A DNA stretch of 33,984 nucleotides from Selenomonadaceae bacterium (GTDB taxonomy: Bacteria > Bacillota > Negativicutes > Selenomonadales > Selenomonadaceae), in assembly GCA_017446845.1 (NCBI GenBank), contig JAFSOQ010000016.1:1-33984 (forward strand), given 5' to 3'. The translations under genes and the position numbers were made by a program. Every line of letters starts with the position of its first letter. The first letter of the stretch is position 1. A model generated the notes under the pieces. That model did not search any database and had not been told where the DNA came from. It saw nothing but the letters and a program-made list of their open reading frames with translations. Positions 7,298-15,941 of this stretch are shown piece after piece.

Positions 7298-7915
7298 ATG
7301 AGCGAAAAAATTATTTTGACTGATGATTTGTTTTTGGGCGACGGCAATCACAAAATTGTTTATGCGCACCCGACCGATTTGAAACTTTGCATAAAAATTT
7401 TGCGAACTCCCGACGACCCCGACTTTGCCAAAGAGTCACGCTATCGCAAAGCTTTGGGAAGCCGCGCAGATAAAATGACGCTCCTCACGAAATATTTCGG
7501 CGAAGTCGAAACTTCAAAGGGCAAAGGTTATCTCTTTGAACGTGTCCTCGATTACGACGGAAAAATTTCTCAAACGATGCTCAACGTCCTTGACGATACC
7601 ATTGCCGATAAAAAACTTTTGCCTGCGACCGAAAAACTTTTGCTGGACTTCAAGCAAACTTACTTCGACGAGAAATTTTTATTGGCGGGCGTCGACCCCG
7701 ATAATTATTTGGTGCAAAGAATTTCTCCGACTGAACGCCGCGTCCGAATCATTGACAACATCGGCATTGCAAGTTTTATTCCTCTGCCGTATTACTTCGA
7801 CTACTTTACTCTCAAGCGTGCCAAAAAATATTGGTTGCGATTTGTAGATTTAATGCGTTCCGATTACGGGAAGATTTTTTCCGAAGATTTTCTAAGAAAG
7901 TTGGCTGATATATGA
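7298..7915 (+). CDS. YrbL-like protein (PF10707-type, kinase-fold relative)
   Basis: A 205-residue protein. The opening LGDGNHKIVYAHPTDLKLCI followed by KIL matches the start of the YrbL family, which was named for control by PhoP in enterobacteria and is distantly related to small protein-kinase-like folds. The Lys in CIKIL would be the ATP-site lysine, and DPDNYLVQ ... VRIIDNIG resembles the catalytic and metal-binding loops (D-x3-N and I-D). The function is unknown. No signal peptide or membrane segment is present, so it is cytoplasmic. The stop overlaps the next start, so the two are co-translated. Confidence 0.75.
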   Translation: MSEKIILTDDLFLGDGNHKIVYAHPTDLKLCIKILRTPDDPDFAKESRYRKALGSRADKMTLLTKYFGEVETSKGKGYLFERVLDYDGKISQTMLNVLDDTIADKKLLPATEKLLLDFKQTYFDEKFLLAGVDPDNYLVQRISPTERRVRIIDNIGIASFIPLPYYFDYFTLKRAKKYWLRFVDLMRSDYGKIFSEDFLRKLADI

Positions 7916-8412
7916 ATCGAACGACGCGGACGATTATAAAAATATTTTTAATCGCGGCGGTAACTGTCGGTTGCGTTGCGCTGGCGTATTATCTCGGCTC
8001 GAACATAGCGGGACATAAACTGGCGACGGCGTCCGACAACATGAACTATTCGCGCTGGCTGGAAAAATATTTTGCTTTGACACGAGCGGCAGGCTTGCTC
8101 AACGGATTATGCGCATTGGGCTGGTTTTTGTCGGCGAGATTTTTATTTGAAGTCGACGAGGCAGCAGGCGCAGGCAAAAGAATTTTCTGGGCGGCATTGA
8201 TGATGGCGTCGCTGGCAATCAGTTTGGGCGTCGCGCACTTCTACGCGCCGATTTTGGGCATAAAACTCAACGGAATAATTTTCGGGCTGTTCGCGATAAT
8301 TTTCACGGGCTTAGGCTATTGGCTGCTGACAATTTTCACGACGCCGCTTGCATTTAAATACACGCCGCTCGGCGCACGACCGATTTTAAAAAGAAATTAC
8401 AAAGCCGATTAG
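7912..8412 (+). CDS. Four-helix inner-membrane protein, function unknown
   Basis: A 166-residue protein. Four hydrophobic segments are visible at about residues 7-34, 57-80, 90-112 and 116-140. The first is followed by an extracytoplasmic-looking loop of about 25 residues. It has no catalytic motif I can name. The ATG overlaps the stop of the YrbL-like gene (ATGA-type overlap), so it is in the same operon and may work with that protein. Confidence 0.7.
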   Translation: MNRTTRTIIKIFLIAAVTVGCVALAYYLGSNIAGHKLATASDNMNYSRWLEKYFALTRAAGLLNGLCALGWFLSARFLFEVDEAAGAGKRIFWAALMMASLAISLGVAHFYAPILGIKLNGIIFGLFAIIFTGLGYWLLTIFTTPLAFKYTPLGARPILKRNYKAD

Positions 8413-8433
8413 AAATTTTGTGGAGTGATTTTC

Positions 8434-8994
8434 ATGAGGAAAATTTTTTTAGCGATAATCGCGGGAATAATCCTGTCGATAGTATTCACCTGCGCACCGA
8501 CTGCGGCGAAAAGTTTTACCATTGAACAGGCAGTTCATATCACGGCAATGGAAAAGGGCACGCGCCCCGCTCCGAGCACTTACTTATCCAAAAAATATAT
8601 CCGCAATCACTTGAAAAAATTTCGTGACGGCGTTTCAATCGTAATGGGTTTGGAAAGTTATAACAAATACGTTGTCCCGTCAAAGACAATCGGGCGGGCG
8701 GACGGTTGTTTTGTCATGCCGAAATATATTTGCGACGAGATTGATAAAAAATCAGGCGGCGACATTTCTGTTTACGAAAAATCTTTGAGTTTCACTGAAG
8801 GTTATTTTTCTTCTCAAGGCGGCTTGGTCAGGCTCGATATTTTTGAAATATCCGATTTGAATTTGAGAATGCCGAGCGGCAACGAGGAAGGCGCGAATTC
8901 TCATTGGTTGCCGGGCGGTTTTACGATGGGAGCAATCCCCGAAGCAATCGTCGACCCGATACCTAAAGAGCGCGCGCATGTAAAATTTTATTGA
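8434..8994 (+). CDS. Small secreted protein, function unknown
   Basis: A 186-residue protein not recognised as any family. The start is ATG 8434 with GGAG 8 nt upstream; a GTG at 8425 overlaps that site. Residues 1-26 are a signal peptide (ending PTAAKS). A Cys at about residue 21 is not in a convincing lipobox. The mature part has HLKKFRDGVSIVMGL and HWLPGGFTMGAIPEA but no known catalytic signature. It lies 22 nt before the tubulin-like gene. Confidence 0.65.
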   Translation: MRKIFLAIIAGIILSIVFTCAPTAAKSFTIEQAVHITAMEKGTRPAPSTYLSKKYIRNHLKKFRDGVSIVMGLESYNKYVVPSKTIGRADGCFVMPKYICDEIDKKSGGDISVYEKSLSFTEGYFSSQGGLVRLDIFEISDLNLRMPSGNEEGANSHWLPGGFTMGAIPEAIVDPIPKERAHVKFY

Positions 8995-9014
8995 CGTTCA
9001 ATTTTGGAGGGATT

Positions 9015-10412
9015 ATGAGTTTTTATTTTGTCTCAATCGGCGGCACCGGCGCGAAGGTCATGGAAAGTTTAACGCACCTTTGCATTGCCGGACTTTTGCC
9101 CGATAACGAGCGACTTTATATCACGGCGATTGACCCCGACGTCGGCAACGGAAATTTGGAGCGAACCTCGACCGCGCTGAATAATTTTAACGTCTTCCAA
9201 AATTTTTCCGTCGGAAATGATACACTGCTTTTCAAGAATAAAATTTCAATCGTGCGCCCGTTCCCGTGGAATCCGACAGGGCACGACAAGACGCTTGACG
9301 ATTTGATTGAATTTTATCATCACAGCAACACGCCCGTCGGCAAACTCTACGAAGTTCTTTACACAAAAAAAGAGCGCGAGACCACGCTCAACGAGGGCTT
9401 TCGCGGACATCCGTCGATTGGTGCGGCTGTCCTTGCCAAAAAATTTGACGACGGAGAAAAATTTTCGACTTTGACCGCGCAGATTGAAAAGACTATCGGC
9501 GAGGGCGAATCCGTGAAAATTTTTTTGGCAGGCTCGGTATTCGGCGGAACGGGCGCTGCCGGACTTCCGACCATTGCCCGACTGCTGAAAAATAATCTCG
9601 GCGACTACTCGGACAGAATTTCAATCGGCGGCGTTTTGATTCTGCCTTATTTCAGTTTCACTCCGACCGATAAATTTGACGAACTTTTTGCACGCAGTGA
9701 AAATTTTTTGCCGAACACCAAGGCGGCGTTGAAATATTATTCGGAAAAAGAAAATCTATTCGACGCGACGTATTTTATCGGCGATTCGGTCATGACGCCC
9801 GTCGGAGAATTTTCCGTCGGTTCGGCGAATCAGCGCAACGAAGCTCACATCGTCGAACTTTATGCGGCATTGGCGGCGGCGGATTTTTATGCGCGACCTC
9901 TTCACGCGCCGAAAATTTTCAAATACATTTGCCACCACGAGCGCGATAAATTTTCTTGGAGCGATTTCCCTGCGTCCGCCGAACGCTTTGTTCAGTTCGC
10001 GAGATTTATTTTTGCCTACGTCCACTTGATTAAGCCTGTGCTCAACGATTTAATTTCGGGCGAGGCAAAAGTTTATAAATATCCTTGGTTCGTGGATTTT
10101 TTGGACGGCGTCGACTTGACTGCCCCCGATGTTGTGAATTTTAATTTTTATGCTGAGGCGTTCGCGGCATGGCTCAAGCAGATTGAAACGCTCGACGGGC
10201 GAGAAATTTTTTTGATAAATCCCGCAATGTTTGAATCAAATCCGGCGCGGCTCGTCGACAAAAAACTTTTCGCCGCACTCGACGGAAATAAAACCAAGTT
10301 GACAATCCACGAAATATTTTATCGCTTGACGGAGCCTTTCAAGTTCGATTCGACTGTCAAAGGTTTCGGAAAATTTTTACGGCGGCTCTACGACACCTGC
10401 GCGGACAATTAG
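9015..10412 (+). CDS. Tubulin-like (Tubulin_2-type) nucleotide-binding protein
   Basis: A 465-residue protein. The N-terminus YFVSIGGTGAKVMESLTHL matches the glycine-rich first loop of the tubulin_2 (PF13809-like) families. Residues 173-185, GSVFGGTGAAGLP, resemble the tubulin/FtsZ signature GGGTGTG that binds the phosphates of GTP. AIDPD after the second strand fits the same Rossmann-like fold. The second half (about 230-465) has no clear motif. The start is ATG 9015, 6 nt after GGAGG. Relatives that I know of accompany other genes of unknown role; here it follows a membrane protein and a secreted protein and precedes argB. Whether it binds GTP or polymerises cannot be told from sequence. 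FtsZ itself is excluded by length and divergence. Confidence 0.6.
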   Translation: MSFYFVSIGGTGAKVMESLTHLCIAGLLPDNERLYITAIDPDVGNGNLERTSTALNNFNVFQNFSVGNDTLLFKNKISIVRPFPWNPTGHDKTLDDLIEFYHHSNTPVGKLYEVLYTKKERETTLNEGFRGHPSIGAAVLAKKFDDGEKFSTLTAQIEKTIGEGESVKIFLAGSVFGGTGAAGLPTIARLLKNNLGDYSDRISIGGVLILPYFSFTPTDKFDELFARSENFLPNTKAALKYYSEKENLFDATYFIGDSVMTPVGEFSVGSANQRNEAHIVELYAALAAADFYARPLHAPKIFKYICHHERDKFSWSDFPASAERFVQFARFIFAYVHLIKPVLNDLISGEAKVYKYPWFVDFLDGVDLTAPDVVNFNFYAEAFAAWLKQIETLDGREIFLINPAMFESNPARLVDKKLFAALDGNKTKLTIHEIFYRLTEPFKFDSTVKGFGKFLRRLYDTCADN

Positions 10413-10469
10413 CTTGTTTTAAGGGTTAATTTGTTTGAGAAGTTGCTTAAGGAAATGAGGAGGATAAAA

Positions 10470-11516
10470 ATGATTGACGAAACTTTAAAATTGGAAATGG
10501 CGACGGAAGTGTTGAAAAAATTTTTGCCCGCCGAAATGATTGACGAGGCTTTGGCGGAAGTAAACAGCGAGCTTAAAAAAAATTCCGCGCCGACAAAAAT
10601 TTCTGCCGAAGAAAAAATTTCCGCGCCGACAAAAATTTTCAGCGCGAGCGACAGAGCGTCCGTTTTGGTCGAGGCGTTGCCTTATATCCAAGAATTTCAC
10701 GGCAAGACCATTGTCATAAAATACGGCGGCAATGCCATGGTCAACGACGAACTCAAGGCGAGCGTCATGCAGGACGTGGCGTTGATGAAATTCGTCGGGA
10801 TTAACGTCGTGATTGTGCACGGCGGCGGTCCCGAAATTACCGACTTCCTCAAAAAGCTCGGCAAGGAAACTTCGTTCGTCAGCGGATTACGCGTCACCGA
10901 CGAGGAAACTGTCGAAATTGCCGAAATGGTTCTCGACGGCAAAATTAATTCCGAAATCGTCACGCTGCTCAATCGTCGCGGACTTCGGGCGGTCGGTTTG
11001 AGCGGCAAGGACGCCGATTTGATTCAAGCCGAAAAAAAATTGGCGACGGTCTACGAGGCGGGCGAGAAAACCAAAGTCGACATCGGCTACGTCGGAAAAG
11101 CCAAGCAGGTCAACATTCAAATTGTCAACGATTTAATCGGTCAAGGATATGTTCCGGTTATCGCTCCGATTGGCGTCGGCGAAGACGGCAAAAGTTACAA
11201 CATCAACGCGGACTACGTTGCGGCGGACATTGCGGGCGCACTCAAGGCTGAAAAACTTTTGCTGCTCACCGATACCGAAGGCGTCTACAAAAATTTTGAA
11301 GACAAAACTTCTTTTATCTCGACGCTTAAGGCTGACGACGCACGAAAATTTATCAAGGAAGGCATAATCGGCGGCGGCATGATTCCCAAAGTCGAAGCTT
11401 GCTTGCGTGCTCTGGACAGGGGCACGAATAAAGCTTACATTATCGACGGACGGCTCCCGCACTCAATTATTTTGGAGCTGTTCACGAATTCGGGTATCGG
11501 CACGGAGGTTGAGTAA
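10470..11516 (+). CDS. argB: Acetylglutamate kinase with extra N-terminal segment
   Basis: A 348-residue protein. It phosphorylates N-acetylglutamate in the second step of arginine synthesis. Visible motifs are KYGGNAM (Lys84), HGGGPEI, GLRVTDEETV and GGMIPKV, all diagnostic of the amino-acid kinase fold of ArgB. The family is usually about 290-300 residues. Here about 60 extra residues precede SDRASVLVEALPYIQEF. They comprise a helical segment (1-36) and a linker in which SAPTKI occurs twice. The start is ATG 10470 after GAGGAGG. An upstream in-frame TTG at 10431 would add 13 residues but has no good site. argC and argJ, the usual partners, are not present. Confidence 0.93.
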   Translation: MIDETLKLEMATEVLKKFLPAEMIDEALAEVNSELKKNSAPTKISAEEKISAPTKIFSASDRASVLVEALPYIQEFHGKTIVIKYGGNAMVNDELKASVMQDVALMKFVGINVVIVHGGGPEITDFLKKLGKETSFVSGLRVTDEETVEIAEMVLDGKINSEIVTLLNRRGLRAVGLSGKDADLIQAEKKLATVYEAGEKTKVDIGYVGKAKQVNIQIVNDLIGQGYVPVIAPIGVGEDGKSYNINADYVAADIAGALKAEKLLLLTDTEGVYKNFEDKTSFISTLKADDARKFIKEGIIGGGMIPKVEACLRALDRGTNKAYIIDGRLPHSIILELFTNSGIGTEVE

Positions 11517-11540
11517 TTTTTTTGAACGGAGGCAATTGCT

Positions 11541-12512
11541 TTGATTGTCAAAGATAACGTTCCGATTTCGGGTCTCGTCAAAAGAATTTTCCGCGAAACT
11601 TACGGCGTGGAAGACACAGAACTTTACAGAAATGCCGAAGCGAGCGAACGATTTCGCAACGATGTAAAAAAATTGCGTGAATCATATGCCAAACCTTTTT
11701 GTGATACAGATTACAATGATTATGAAATTCGTAAAGCATACATGATTGCCTACTATCCTTATTACATTGAGCCTGCCCGCTACGTCGTGGAAAATTTCGT
11801 TGTGCCGATGTTTAATGAACCGGAGTTGCATTTTTTTGCGTGCGGTCCCTGTCCCGAACTGTACGGGACGCTGTTAGCTCTGCGCGACAAAAATTTTCGC
11901 GGAAAAATATTTGTCAATACTTACGACGTAGAGAGCGAATGGAGTCTGTACTGCACGTACAATTTGTGCGAGGAAATTTTGCCGATTGAGTATTGGTCGT
12001 TTCAATTCAATTTTTTTGTCGGTGATTCCTTGTCTTTTGCTGAACGTATTCGCGACTTTGACATCTTATACCCCGACGAAAAAATTTTCTTCTTGCAAAA
12101 CTATTTAAGCCACATGCCCGACACGCCCCAAGCCGTCGAAAAATTTTTGAGCTGGTTCCGGAAGCTGCTTTCTTTTCCTTCTTATTTATATCATTATGAA
12201 TATTACTTTGTCTTCATTGACCTCAACTATAATTCCACGGCTACGGTCTTTCGTAGGCTCGTTGACGAAAATTTTTTGCAAGCTAACGAATTGGAAAAAA
12301 TCGCGGCGCACATCCCCGACGACGGCGAACCCTTGACGATTCGGCACGGCAACACGACTCAAGCTTTGCGCGACAATATTTTCACCGGCGAGGACGGCTT
12401 GATTCAAAAAAAGAATACAAATTTTTATTTCGTCGTCCTGAGGAGAAGGTATGACCGAGACTCCTACCGAGAAGACTTTTACCAAGAAGACATCTATGGT
12501 AATCTTTTCTGA
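11541..12512 (+). CDS. Methyltransferase-like protein, uncertain
   Basis: A 323-residue protein with TTG start and CGGAGG upstream. Residues 96-112 (ELHFFACGPCPELYGTL) resemble the glycine-rich SAM-binding motif I of class I methyltransferases, in which a G-x-G-P-x-P-E pattern is common. KIFVNTYDVESEW would then be motif II with an acidic residue at the strand end. Aromatic residues are unusually frequent. The substrate is unknown. It lies between argB and the DUF1848 gene with short gaps, so it is probably in the same transcript. The methyltransferase call is inference from one motif. Confidence 0.45.
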   Translation: MIVKDNVPISGLVKRIFRETYGVEDTELYRNAEASERFRNDVKKLRESYAKPFCDTDYNDYEIRKAYMIAYYPYYIEPARYVVENFVVPMFNEPELHFFACGPCPELYGTLLALRDKNFRGKIFVNTYDVESEWSLYCTYNLCEEILPIEYWSFQFNFFVGDSLSFAERIRDFDILYPDEKIFFLQNYLSHMPDTPQAVEKFLSWFRKLLSFPSYLYHYEYYFVFIDLNYNSTATVFRRLVDENFLQANELEKIAAHIPDDGEPLTIRHGNTTQALRDNIFTGEDGLIQKKNTNFYFVVLRRRYDRDSYREDFYQEDIYGNLF

Positions 12513-12539
12513 CACATAAAAAATTTCGGAGATGATCAA

Positions 12540-13481
12540 ATGATTATCAGCGCAAGCCGCCGCACGGATATTCCCGCACTTTACGTCGAATGGTTTTTCA
12601 ATCGCATTAAAGCCGGCTTTGTCGACGTGGTTAATCCGTTCAACCTCAAGCAGGTCAGCCGAATTTCGCTTAATCCAAAAGTTGTCGATTGTATTGTTTT
12701 CTGGACAAAGAATGCCGCGCCGATTATTGACCGACTTGACGAACTCAAAGACTACAAATTTTATTTTCAATTTACGATAACGCCCTACGATGAAGACGTC
12801 GAGCCGAGACTTTTGCGCAATCAAAATAAGGATGACATCATCCGAACGTTTCAACGTCTGTCAAAAAAAATCGGGCGCGACAAAGTTGTTTGGCGATACG
12901 ACCCGATTCTTTTGAGCCGAACGCATTCGATTGATTGGCACTTCGACCGATTCGCTTACTTCGTCGATAAGCTCGCGCCGTTTACAAATCGTTGCGTCAT
13001 AAGTTTTCTTGACCTCTACACCAAAACTAAACACAACACGCAGCCGCTGGGCATTCGAGATATTTCCGTCGACGAGATGAAAGAATTGGCTTTGGGTATT
13101 TCGCAAATCGCGGAAGGGAAAATCGAAGTTCAATCCTGTTCGGAAAAAATTGACTTGGAAGAATTCGGCATAAAGCACGGCGCATGCATTGACAAGGAAA
13201 TTGTCGAACAGGTTATCGGCGCGAAAATTGACGTCGACAAAGATAAAACTCAGCGGCAGGAATGCGGGTGCATGGCGAGCGTCGACATCGGGCAATACGA
13301 TACCTGTACCCACTTTTGCGCTTATTGCTATGCCAATTTCCGTCCGCAAATCGCCAAAGCAAATTTTGAGCATCACAATCCGAAAGCAACTTCATTGTTC
13401 GGCGAGATTCGCCCCGACGCAAAAATTACGGAACGCAAAATGAAACCGCTGAAAATTTTTGTGGAGCAAAGTTTATTTTAA
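12540..13481 (+). CDS. DUF1848 protein with C-terminal CxxxCxxC cluster
   Basis: A 313-residue protein. The opening IISASRRTDIPALYVEWF and VFWTKN are typical of DUF1848. Near the C-terminus CGC (242-244) is followed by DIGQYDTCTHFCAYCYAN, in which C256, C260 and C263 form CxxxCxxC, the spacing of the radical-SAM iron-sulfur ligands. In classic radical-SAM enzymes that motif is N-terminal, so placement here is unusual, although the family is known to keep these cysteines. It probably binds an Fe-S cluster. The substrate is unknown. CGGAG lies 8 nt before the ATG. Confidence 0.8.
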   Translation: MIISASRRTDIPALYVEWFFNRIKAGFVDVVNPFNLKQVSRISLNPKVVDCIVFWTKNAAPIIDRLDELKDYKFYFQFTITPYDEDVEPRLLRNQNKDDIIRTFQRLSKKIGRDKVVWRYDPILLSRTHSIDWHFDRFAYFVDKLAPFTNRCVISFLDLYTKTKHNTQPLGIRDISVDEMKELALGISQIAEGKIEVQSCSEKIDLEEFGIKHGACIDKEIVEQVIGAKIDVDKDKTQRQECGCMASVDIGQYDTCTHFCAYCYANFRPQIAKANFEHHNPKATSLFGEIRPDAKITERKMKPLKIFVEQSLF

Positions 13482-13493
13482 GGAGTTATTCAT

Positions 13494-14738
13494 TTGGTTG
13501 ACAAAAATTTATTCCTGCACGATTTGGCAGTCGTTGCCATTCTCAAAAATGAATCGCTTTACTTAAAAGAGTGGCTCGATTATCATTTGGCGGCGGGCGT
13601 TGACCATTTTTATCTTTACGACAACGAAAGCACCGACAATCAAGCCGAAGTCGTTAAGCCGTACATTTCGGCGGGTCTCGTCGATTATACTTTCGCGCCC
13701 GGAAAAACTATGCAGATTGTCGCTTACAACGACGCGCTTAAAAGATTCAAGTTTCAAACTCGATATATGGCGTTCATTGACGGCGACGAATTTATTTTTC
13801 CGAAATCTGCGCGGAGTATCGTTGAAGTTGTCGACGAAATTTTATCCGACATTCCGAACGCGGCGAGCTTTGCAATCAACTGGCAATGTTTCGGTTCCAA
13901 CGAGCAAGACAAGGCGGATTATTCAAAAGGAGTGTTGGAAAGATTTACGCGCCGTGCTCCGAGTGATTGGACGCCCGACGGTTTGGGAAATGCTCACGTC
14001 AAAACCGTTGCCAATCCCCGCATGATAAATTATTTTGCCATTCCTCATTGCGCGAATTATTTTATCGACAGACACGCCGTCAACGAAAACGGTAAAATCG
14101 TTCCTTCCGCGTTCAATGTTCCCGTAACCGTTGAAAAAATTGTCGTCAATCACTACCATATAAAATCGCGGGAAGAATTCGCCGTAAAAATGAAACGCGG
14201 CAGGGCTGATTATAAAATCAATACTTACGACGACGCGGAGTTTAATTCTCACGACCGCAACGAAATTTTTGACGACGGCATTTTAAAATACTTTGAGACT
14301 CGAAAAATTTATAAGCCGCCCGATAAATCTAACGTCAACGAAAAATTATTAAATGCGCTGATGAAAAATTTATCGCCCGTCTTTTTGCCGAACACGCCGA
14401 AAGAGTTTTACGCGGGCAAGTTGGAAAATTTTTTGACGTGCCGCGCAGTCAGTTCGTATCTCAAAACGAAACTCACGGACGATGCACCGGCAAAATTTTT
14501 CGAGGAGGCGTCACTCAAGGCAATTCTCCAAAATCTTTCAAGCCCGTTAAATATCGCGGACACGTTGCTTTTGATTCGAGAGTTGCCTGAAATTTTGAAA
14601 TTGCCCTATCCCGCCGTAAAAGATTTGCGCGGCGCGATGTTACAAATTATTCTTCTGCTGAAAGATTTTTTCCACGCCAACAACATGTGGAAAGATTTTA
14701 TCGAACTTGATTACATTCACGATTTATTAAAGGAGTGA
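13494..14738 (+). CDS. GT92/GT2-like glycosyltransferase, paralogue 1
   Basis: A 414-residue protein with TTG start after AAGGAG. Residues 10-60 (VVAILKNESLYLKEWLDYHL, then HFYLYDNESTDN) and AFIDGDEFIFP around residue 95 are typical of the DUF23/GT92 glycosyltransferase fold, with DGDE as the DxD-type metal site. The C-terminal third (about 290-414) is helical and shared with the paralogue at 15942. It probably adds sugars to a surface polymer, but the acceptor is unknown. The stop overlaps the argD ribosome-binding region. Confidence 0.8.
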   Translation: MVDKNLFLHDLAVVAILKNESLYLKEWLDYHLAAGVDHFYLYDNESTDNQAEVVKPYISAGLVDYTFAPGKTMQIVAYNDALKRFKFQTRYMAFIDGDEFIFPKSARSIVEVVDEILSDIPNAASFAINWQCFGSNEQDKADYSKGVLERFTRRAPSDWTPDGLGNAHVKTVANPRMINYFAIPHCANYFIDRHAVNENGKIVPSAFNVPVTVEKIVVNHYHIKSREEFAVKMKRGRADYKINTYDDAEFNSHDRNEIFDDGILKYFETRKIYKPPDKSNVNEKLLNALMKNLSPVFLPNTPKEFYAGKLENFLTCRAVSSYLKTKLTDDAPAKFFEEASLKAILQNLSSPLNIADTLLLIRELPEILKLPYPAVKDLRGAMLQIILLLKDFFHANNMWKDFIELDYIHDLLKE

Positions 14739-14743
14739 TTCGT

Positions 14744-15940
14744 TTGACTGAAGAGAAAATTTTTGAACGCGACGATAAAAATTATTTGCCCGTGTTCAAG
14801 CGTTACAAAATTGTTTTGGAACGCGGCGAGGGCGCGTATCTTTACGACATCAACGGCAAAAAATATATCGACTTCCTTGCGGGTATCGCCGTCAACGTTC
14901 TCGGTCACAATTATCCGCCGCTCGTCAAAACTATCTCGGAGCAGGCGGCAAAAGTCATTCACGTCAGCAATCTTTACTACACGCAACCGCAAGCCGAAGC
15001 CGCCGCAAAACTCGTCAAGCTCAGCGGTTTGGACAGGGCATTTTTTGCGAATTCGGGCGCGGAGGCTAACGAAGGTGCAATCAAAATCGCTCGCAAGTTT
15101 GCCAAAAAAATTTCTCCCGACAAAACGCAAATTATCTCGGCATGGAACAGCTTTCACGGTCGGACGCTTGCAACTTTGACTGCGACGGGTCAGCCTCATT
15201 ATCAAGAAGGACTTGAGCCGTTGCCGCAAGGTTTCGATTACGTTCACTTCAACGACGCCGACGAACTTGCCGAAAAAATTTCCGATAAAACCTGCGCGGT
15301 CATGCTTGAGACGATTCAAGGCGAGGGCGGCGTTTATCCTCCGAAAAATGATTATCTCAAAAAAGTTCGCGAGCTTTGCAATAAATATGGTGCGCTGTTG
15401 ATTTTCGATGAAATTCAATCGGGAATCGGACGCAGCGGAAAATTTTTTGCTTACGAGAAATACGGCGTCAAGCCCGATATTGTTACGCTTGCAAAAGGTT
15501 TGGCGGGCGGCGTCCCGATTGGTGCGTTTGTCGTCACGGAAGAAGTTGCGCAAGCTTTTCAACCCGGCGACCACGGCACGACTTTTGGCGGAAATCCTCT
15601 TGCCTGCGCGGCGGCTAATGTCGTCCTTGATACCGTCCCCGATGAAAAATTTTTGGCGCACGTCGAGGAAGTCGGAAAATATTTCAAAAACAGATTGATT
15701 GACTTGCAAAAAAAATATCCCGAACAAATCAGCGAGATTCGCGGCGAAGGATTAATTTTAGGTGCGCAACTTGATAAGCCGAAAAAATCCGGCGTCGAAA
15801 TCGTCAACGAGTGCATGAAACGCGGCGCGATTATAAATTGTACGGTCGGCACGGTGCTCAGATTTATTCCGCCGCTGATTATCACCAATGCGCAAGTCGA
15901 CGAGGTCATTGACATTTTGGATAAAGTCTTGGGAGAATAA
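14744..15940 (+). CDS. argD: Acetylornithine aminotransferase
   Basis: A 398-residue PLP enzyme of arginine synthesis that converts N-acetylglutamate semialdehyde and glutamate to N-acetylornithine and 2-oxoglutarate. Visible signatures are NSGAEANEGAIKIAR, FHGRTLATLTATG, LLIFDEIQSGIGRSG and TLAKGLAGGVPIGA with PLP-binding Lys251. TTG 14744 is chosen because AAGGAG (14730-14735) is 8 nt upstream; the GTG at 14735 overlaps that site. argD is sandwiched between two homologous glycosyltransferase genes. Confidence 0.95.
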   Translation: MTEEKIFERDDKNYLPVFKRYKIVLERGEGAYLYDINGKKYIDFLAGIAVNVLGHNYPPLVKTISEQAAKVIHVSNLYYTQPQAEAAAKLVKLSGLDRAFFANSGAEANEGAIKIARKFAKKISPDKTQIISAWNSFHGRTLATLTATGQPHYQEGLEPLPQGFDYVHFNDADELAEKISDKTCAVMLETIQGEGGVYPPKNDYLKKVRELCNKYGALLIFDEIQSGIGRSGKFFAYEKYGVKPDIVTLAKGLAGGVPIGAFVVTEEVAQAFQPGDHGTTFGGNPLACAAANVVLDTVPDEKFLAHVEEVGKYFKNRLIDLQKKYPEQISEIRGEGLILGAQLDKPKKSGVEIVNECMKRGAIINCTVGTVLRFIPPLIITNAQVDEVIDILDKVLGE

Positions 15941-15941
15941 A

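Noticed and set aside
8434..8994. Lipoprotein call for the small secreted protein
   Set aside because: The Cys near residue 21 is preceded by VFT rather than a lipobox, so ordinary signal-peptide cleavage is more likely.
14717..15727. 336-residue minus-strand frame opposite argD
   Set aside because: argD on the plus strand has all its PLP-enzyme motifs; the antisense frame has no family features.
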